13,196 nt of DNA, taken from Bacteroidales bacterium UBA1192. GTDB lineage: Bacteria > Bacteroidota > Bacteroidia > Bacteroidales > Bacteroidaceae. The notes beneath the pieces were generated by a model, which was given only the letters and a program-made list of their open reading frames with translations, was not told where the DNA came from and ran no database searches. A program made the translations under genes and the position numbers. Of this stretch, positions 12,598 to 13,196 are shown piece by piece (within the stretch, counting starts at the first letter, position 1; each line of letters opens with the position of its first letter). The DNA is taken from NCBI GenBank assembly GCA_002310175.1, contig DBYG01000040.1, positions 1 through 13,196 on the forward strand. The letters run 5' to 3'.

Positions 12598-13196
12598 ATG
12601 GCGAAAATTGATTTAAGCGTGTACGGAATCAACGGTTCAACCGTGATTGCACACAATCCTTCCTATGAGGAACTGTTCAAAGAGGAGACCAAGGCTGGTC
12701 TGACCGGTTATGACAAGGGTCAGGAGACAGAGCTTGGCGCAGTTAACGTAATGACTGGCGTATTTACCGGTCGTTCTCCTAAGGACAAGTACATTGTTGA
12801 CAATGACGAGAGCCACAACAACGTATGGTGGACATCCGATGAGTACAAGAACGATAACCACCCCATGACTGAGGAGGTTTGGGCAAAGGTTAAGGAGATT
12901 GCCATCAAGGAGCTTTCAAACAAGGAGCTTTATGTAGTTGACGCATTCTGCGGCGCTAACGAGGCTACCCGTCTTGCAGTACGCTTTATCGTTGAGGTTG
13001 CATGGCAGGCTCACTTCATCAAGAACATGTTCATCCAGCCCACAGCCGATGAGCTTGAGAAGTTCCAGCCCAACTTTGTTATCTTCAACGCCAGCAAGGC
13101 TAAGGTTGAGAACTACAAGGAGCTGGGTCTGAACTCAGACACTTGCGTTGCTTTCAACACCAAGTCACGTCAGCAGGTTATCATCAACACATGGTA
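12598..13196 (+). CDS. pckA: ATP-dependent phosphoenolpyruvate carboxykinase, 3'-truncated by the window edge
   Basis: The gene begins at ATG 12598 (MAKIDLSVYGI) and stays open to the window end, giving 199 complete codons of a family usually near 535 residues. The visible N-terminal domain has HNPSYEELF, LGAVNVMTGVFTGRSPKDKYIV (the Arg-containing substrate-binding segment), the WW motif, LYVVDAFCGA and the start of the central region (FNTKSRQQVIINTW). These are diagnostic of the ATP-type enzyme, not the GTP type. In Bacteroidales this cytoplasmic enzyme runs mainly toward CO2 fixation, making oxaloacetate and ATP from PEP on the path to succinate. The kinase P-loop and metal site lie beyond the window. 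It has its own -7 box and is separate from the upstream pair. Confidence 0.95.
   Translation, partial: MAKIDLSVYGINGSTVIAHNPSYEELFKEETKAGLTGYDKGQETELGAVNVMTGVFTGRSPKDKYIVDNDESHNNVWWTSDEYKNDNHPMTEEVWAKVKEIAIKELSNKELYVVDAFCGANEATRLAVRFIVEVAWQAHFIKNMFIQPTADELEKFQPNFVIFNASKAKVENYKELGLNSDTCVAFNTKSRQQVIINTW

Overview
The window looks like chromosomal DNA of a Bacteroidales bacterium, most likely a Prevotella-like or Bacteroides-like gut or oral species. The main reasons are promoter -7 boxes of the Bacteroidetes form TAnnTTTG, weak or absent Shine-Dalgarno sites, and family content typical of the order: two FISUMP-domain proteins, a C10 protease fused to BspA-type leucine-rich repeats, a GH127 enzyme, a tandem CE1-type esterase and an ATP-type PEP carboxykinase. 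No phage, CRISPR, conjugative or defence module is visible.

Layout. 1-822 (+) is the 3' part of korB (2-oxoacid:ferredoxin oxidoreductase beta), closed by a perfect-stem terminator. A -7 box follows at once and drives a small GlsB/YeaQ-type membrane protein (917-1159). A 48-bp palindrome and a GTCCCC repeat motif occupy 1185-1254. On the minus strand are a 568-aa secreted protein (3139-1433) with three Fn3-like repeats and a FISUMP domain, and a 52-codon ORF (1433-1275) whose ATG overlaps its stop codon. A minus-strand tRNA-Arg(CCU) with its own terminator lies at 3284-3355. Divergent from it, a plus-strand pair runs GH127 beta-L-arabinofuranosidase (3441-5471) and, 30 nt later, a secreted C10 cysteine protease (5502-7535). 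They end at a convergent terminator shared with minus-strand upp (8220-7570). Divergent from upp, a second plus-strand pair runs a double CE1-type esterase (8437-10854) and a FISUMP lipoprotein (10905-12389), followed by a terminator. The window ends inside pckA (12598-13196).

How the genes fit together. korB, upp, pckA and the tRNA are housekeeping. Between them sit two short exported gene sets that fit attack on plant cell-wall material. GH127 enzymes remove beta-L-arabinofuranose, including from hydroxyproline-rich glycoproteins, and the neighbouring C10 protease could then cut the stripped protein. The double esterase could remove acyl groups from polysaccharide. No SusC/SusD pair or dedicated regulator is present, so these are not a classical polysaccharide utilisation locus. 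I do not see a clearly new system. The items most worth following up are the GH127-protease pairing, the TAATG-coupled small ORF beside an internal composition break, the recurring GTCCCC intergenic elements, and the double esterase with its Gly/Met-rich insert.
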